The notes below the pieces were generated by a model. That model saw only the letters and a program-made list of their open reading frames with translations. It searched no databases and was not told the origin of the DNA. This document shows positions 62,206-64,000 of a stretch of DNA of 64,000 bases, piece after piece (the stretch's first letter is position 1; every line of letters begins with the position of its first letter). This DNA is from an uncultured Bacilli bacterium (GTDB lineage: Bacteria; Bacillota_I; Bacilli_A; RF39; UBA660), in assembly GCA_934130375.1 (NCBI GenBank), contig CAKOXW010000005.1, positions 1-64,000 on the forward strand, read 5' to 3'. The translations under genes were made by a program, and so were the position numbers.

Positions 62206-62541
62206 TTAATAATTATTATCGTTATCTCTAAATACTGCTTTTTCAAGCATAGAAATTCTTCTTAACATATCAACATTTGTTATCTCTTTAGAAGAAGTAT
62301 TTTTCAATAACTCAATTTTATCTTGTGCTTCTCTAAGTTCTTTTTTCAATCTTAGATTATCTTCAATGAGTGCTTTCTTTTCAGAATCCAATCTTTTTAC
62401 AAGTGCAATAAACTTTGTGTAATCACCAATTATAGCATCAAGAAACTTATCTACTTCTTGAGGTCTATATCCCCTTGTATCAATTTTAAATTCCTTATCT
62501 AAAATATCTTGTGGTGTTAAAGAAATTTCTTCAAATAACAT
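62206..62541 (-). CDS. gpsB: Cell division protein GpsB (DivIVA family)
   Basis: The 111-residue protein starts at the ATG at 62541 (SD GAGGTG; the GTG 2 codons upstream is too close). The N-terminal DivIVA-like lipid/PBP-binding domain (LTPQDILDKEFKIDTRGYRPQEVDKFLDAI) is followed by a coiled coil (~35-80) and a short C-terminal helix. GpsB shuttles PBP1 between septum and side wall. It adjoins rnpB as in Bacillus. Confidence 0.93.
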   Translation of the reverse strand: MLFEEISLTPQDILDKEFKIDTRGYRPQEVDKFLDAIIGDYTKFIALVKRLDSEKKALIEDNLRLKKELREAQDKIELLKNTSSKEITNVDMLRRISMLEKAVFRDNDNNY

Positions 62542-62594
62542 ATTCACTCACCTCTTATATATTCTCTCAAAAAAATCGAGTTTTGTCAAGATAT

Positions 62595-63494
62595 CTACTT
62601 ACTATACACAAGTACACCATCCTTAGATGCTCCTTCTATAAATGCACTAAATTTATTTTTAAATGCATTAAATGACTTATATTCAATTAAATCATGTTCA
62701 AAAACATGTTCAATACTAGCAAGACAAAAAACATCCATATTAGGTATTGCAAGCAAATCTATTCCATATATATATGATGCATACATAGAACCACCCTTAT
62801 TTAATGATTCCTTAAACTTAAGTAATAATTCCCTATACTTACTTAAAGAATTAATCATATTATCATTATACATTTCAGATACATACTGCATAATATTAGA
62901 AAAATACATAAAATCATAACTTCTATCTAACTCTAAATTATTAATATCACTATTTATAAACCTAAAATCTAAATCATTAATCTTACTCCTTAATACTTCT
63001 AAATTCTCCTTTCTAAATATATCATTGTACTTAGCACACGCGTACTTACTAATAACAACAGTATTAAATAACTTTCTATTAGAAAGAATACTACTTCCAT
63101 ATTTATCATACAATACCTTAAAGTAATTTCTATAGTCTCCATCCATACAATCTAATATTTGTTTATAAGTATTATCTTTATTACCAAAAGATTTTATAAA
63201 TAACTTTCTATATGAAGAAAAATCTAATCCTGAACGTATAAATGCTTTTAAAAATTCATAATAATATATTGATAAACTATTAACATCAAATGCACAAACG
63301 CTTTTCGCACCCATTAGATACATGTATAGTGCTTGTACACTACTACCAAGTACAGTTAAGCAATCTTTATCTTTAAAATCGTAACCAGAAAAACATCCCG
63401 CAACGTTTTCAGTCGCGAAAGGATATATTCTTTTAAACTGATGATTTCTATAACCATCAATTATACTTTTTGCTAAGTAAATATTCGCATCCAT
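62595..63494 (-). CDS. Uncharacterised protein, possibly SAM-dependent methyl/aminocarboxypropyl-transferase-like
   Basis: About 299 residues from the ATG at 63494 (SD GGGGGT; the TTG at 63509 lies before it). No signal or helix. The segment LTVLGSSVQALYMYLMGAKSVCAFDVNSLSIYYYEFL resembles the SAM-binding motif I/II region and the start of DUF3419 (BtaA-like) enzymes. DINNLELDRSYDFMYFSNIMQYV resembles their motif near the active site. Family assignment is weak. It is located upstream of gpsB on the same strand, with a 54-bp gap. Confidence 0.45.
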   Translation of the reverse strand: MDANIYLAKSIIDGYRNHQFKRIYPFATENVAGCFSGYDFKDKDCLTVLGSSVQALYMYLMGAKSVCAFDVNSLSIYYYEFLKAFIRSGLDFSSYRKLFIKSFGNKDNTYKQILDCMDGDYRNYFKVLYDKYGSSILSNRKLFNTVVISKYACAKYNDIFRKENLEVLRSKINDLDFRFINSDINNLELDRSYDFMYFSNIMQYVSEMYNDNMINSLSKYRELLLKFKESLNKGGSMYASYIYGIDLLAIPNMDVFCLASIEHVFEHDLIEYKSFNAFKNKFSAFIEGASKDGVLVYSK

Positions 63495-63554
63495 CCAAAA
63501 TACCCCCAATTCACCTGCTTATTATACTAGGAAGTATTATTTTGTCAAGTAACC

Positions 63555-63803
63555 CTAATGCCTTAGTACTTTACACATTTCTTTTATTAATACAACAAAA
63601 GATAATGCTGTTACACTTACAAATAATGTTTTTATACTTATACCATAAAATATAAAATTTATTCCAATACTTATTACTAATAGGTATAGCAATATATATT
63701 TGTTATTTACATATTCTAACCCCTTTAAACCTTCATATAAAACAAATAATAAACCAACTAAATAAAATAGTTGAATAGTTATATCAACATTAAATAAAAC
63801 CAT
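63555..63803 (-). CDS. Small holin-like membrane protein
   Basis: The 82-residue protein has three hydrophobic segments (~8-24, 34-54, 56-72) with YEGLKGLEYVNNKYILLYLLVISIG and VTALSFVVLIKEMCK. The pattern is that of phage holin family 5 (Hol44-like) proteins, which occur both in phages and in chromosomal copies of Firmicutes. No lysis or phage gene is adjacent in the window. SD GGTGAT precedes the ATG. A 30-residue ORF lies just upstream. Confidence 0.5.
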   Translation of the reverse strand: MVLFNVDITIQLFYLVGLLFVLYEGLKGLEYVNNKYILLYLLVISIGINFIFYGISIKTLFVSVTALSFVVLIKEMCKVLRH

Positions 63804-63835
63804 AGTATCACCACTTAATACTATGATTTTAAATA

Positions 63836-63928
63836 CTAAATATTCTTAATTAAATTAGTTTTTATTTTAGCAATTTCTATTTCATCAATCAACTCATCGA
63901 TAAATTCAAATAAACACACACTCTCCAT
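63836..63928 (-). CDS. 30-residue small ORF upstream of the holin-like gene
   Basis: ATG at 63926-63928 with SD GGTGATT. Product: MESVCLFEFIDELIDEIEIA KIKTNLIKNI, an acidic amphipathic helix. Short length makes it uncertain. Position and SD suggest co-transcription with the holin-like gene. Confidence 0.35.
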   Translation of the reverse strand: MESVCLFEFIDELIDEIEIAKIKTNLIKNI

Positions 63929-64000
63929 ATAATCACCACTTTTATATTACCACACTTAAAAATTATTTAAATAGTTTCGACAAATGATATCAAATTTCTT

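Overview
The window is AT-rich (roughly 70%), gene-dense DNA from a low-GC Gram-positive bacterium. The evidence for Bacilli or close relatives is: a PolC-type replicative polymerase; a class B RNase P RNA next to gpsB; a pgsA-recA-rny block; LysM, PASTA, LCP, InlB-like and BspA-like surface proteins; and N-terminal signal or lipobox sequences. Four genes resemble endospore genes of Bacillus and keep their Bacillus neighbours: spoVID with ysxE, ylbJ, and yutH beside the NifU-like yutI. The organism or a recent ancestor therefore probably formed spores. Pyruvate:ferredoxin oxidoreductase points to fermentative, anaerobic life; an uncultured gut Bacilli lineage is my best guess. Nothing suggests a plasmid or prophage. 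A lone holin-like gene sits at the right edge.

Layout. 1-6.9 kb: a glycine-rich pilin-like protein (cut by the window edge), spoVID-ysxE, ylbJ, a second glycine-rich prepilin-like protein and a PilB/ComGA-type assembly ATPase with a Q-rich tail. 6.9-9.3 kb: an apparent two-peptide bacteriocin cassette, made of two small double-glycine precursors behind a C39-peptidase ABC exporter. 9.4-13.6 kb: YebE, a CDP-alcohol phosphatidyltransferase, a ZIP transporter and an ABC-2 exporter pair that shares an upstream 14-mer with the bacteriocin operon. 13.7-17.1 kb: PFOR. 17.2-22.4 kb: two tandem InlB-repeat surface proteins, a LuxR-type regulator, a lipoprotein and a secreted beta-propeller-like protein. 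22.4-28.5 kb: tsf and rpsB, a truncated prepilin stub behind a poly-G promoter, a HELNH protein and priA. 28.5-37 kb: a glycine-rich prepilin and two Cys-rich repeat paralogues flanking a 986-residue putative peptidase. 37-51.4 kb: a PASTA protein, polC, a 924-residue prepilin, a glucosaminidase and an LCP-PASTA protein. 51.4-55 kb: 12 tRNA genes in two clusters around PopT (DUF368) and YerB-like genes, then a CvfD-like S1 protein. 55-64 kb: NifU/YutH, rny, recA, a second poly-G prepilin gene, pgsA, rodZ, rnpB, gpsB and small genes.

How it fits together. Much of the accessory content builds a surface apparatus: at least five proteins have a prepilin-type N terminus, several carrying large modules (ALK-like glycine-rich, InlB-like repeats, LRR), together with an assembly ATPase. 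No prepilin peptidase or PilC-like platform protein is in the window, so these must lie elsewhere. Two of these loci have a homopolymeric G tract placed between a -35-like hexamer and an AT-rich -10, which suggests phase variation. The most novel self-contained unit is the bacteriocin cassette, whose peptide genes are only 50 and 45 codons long.
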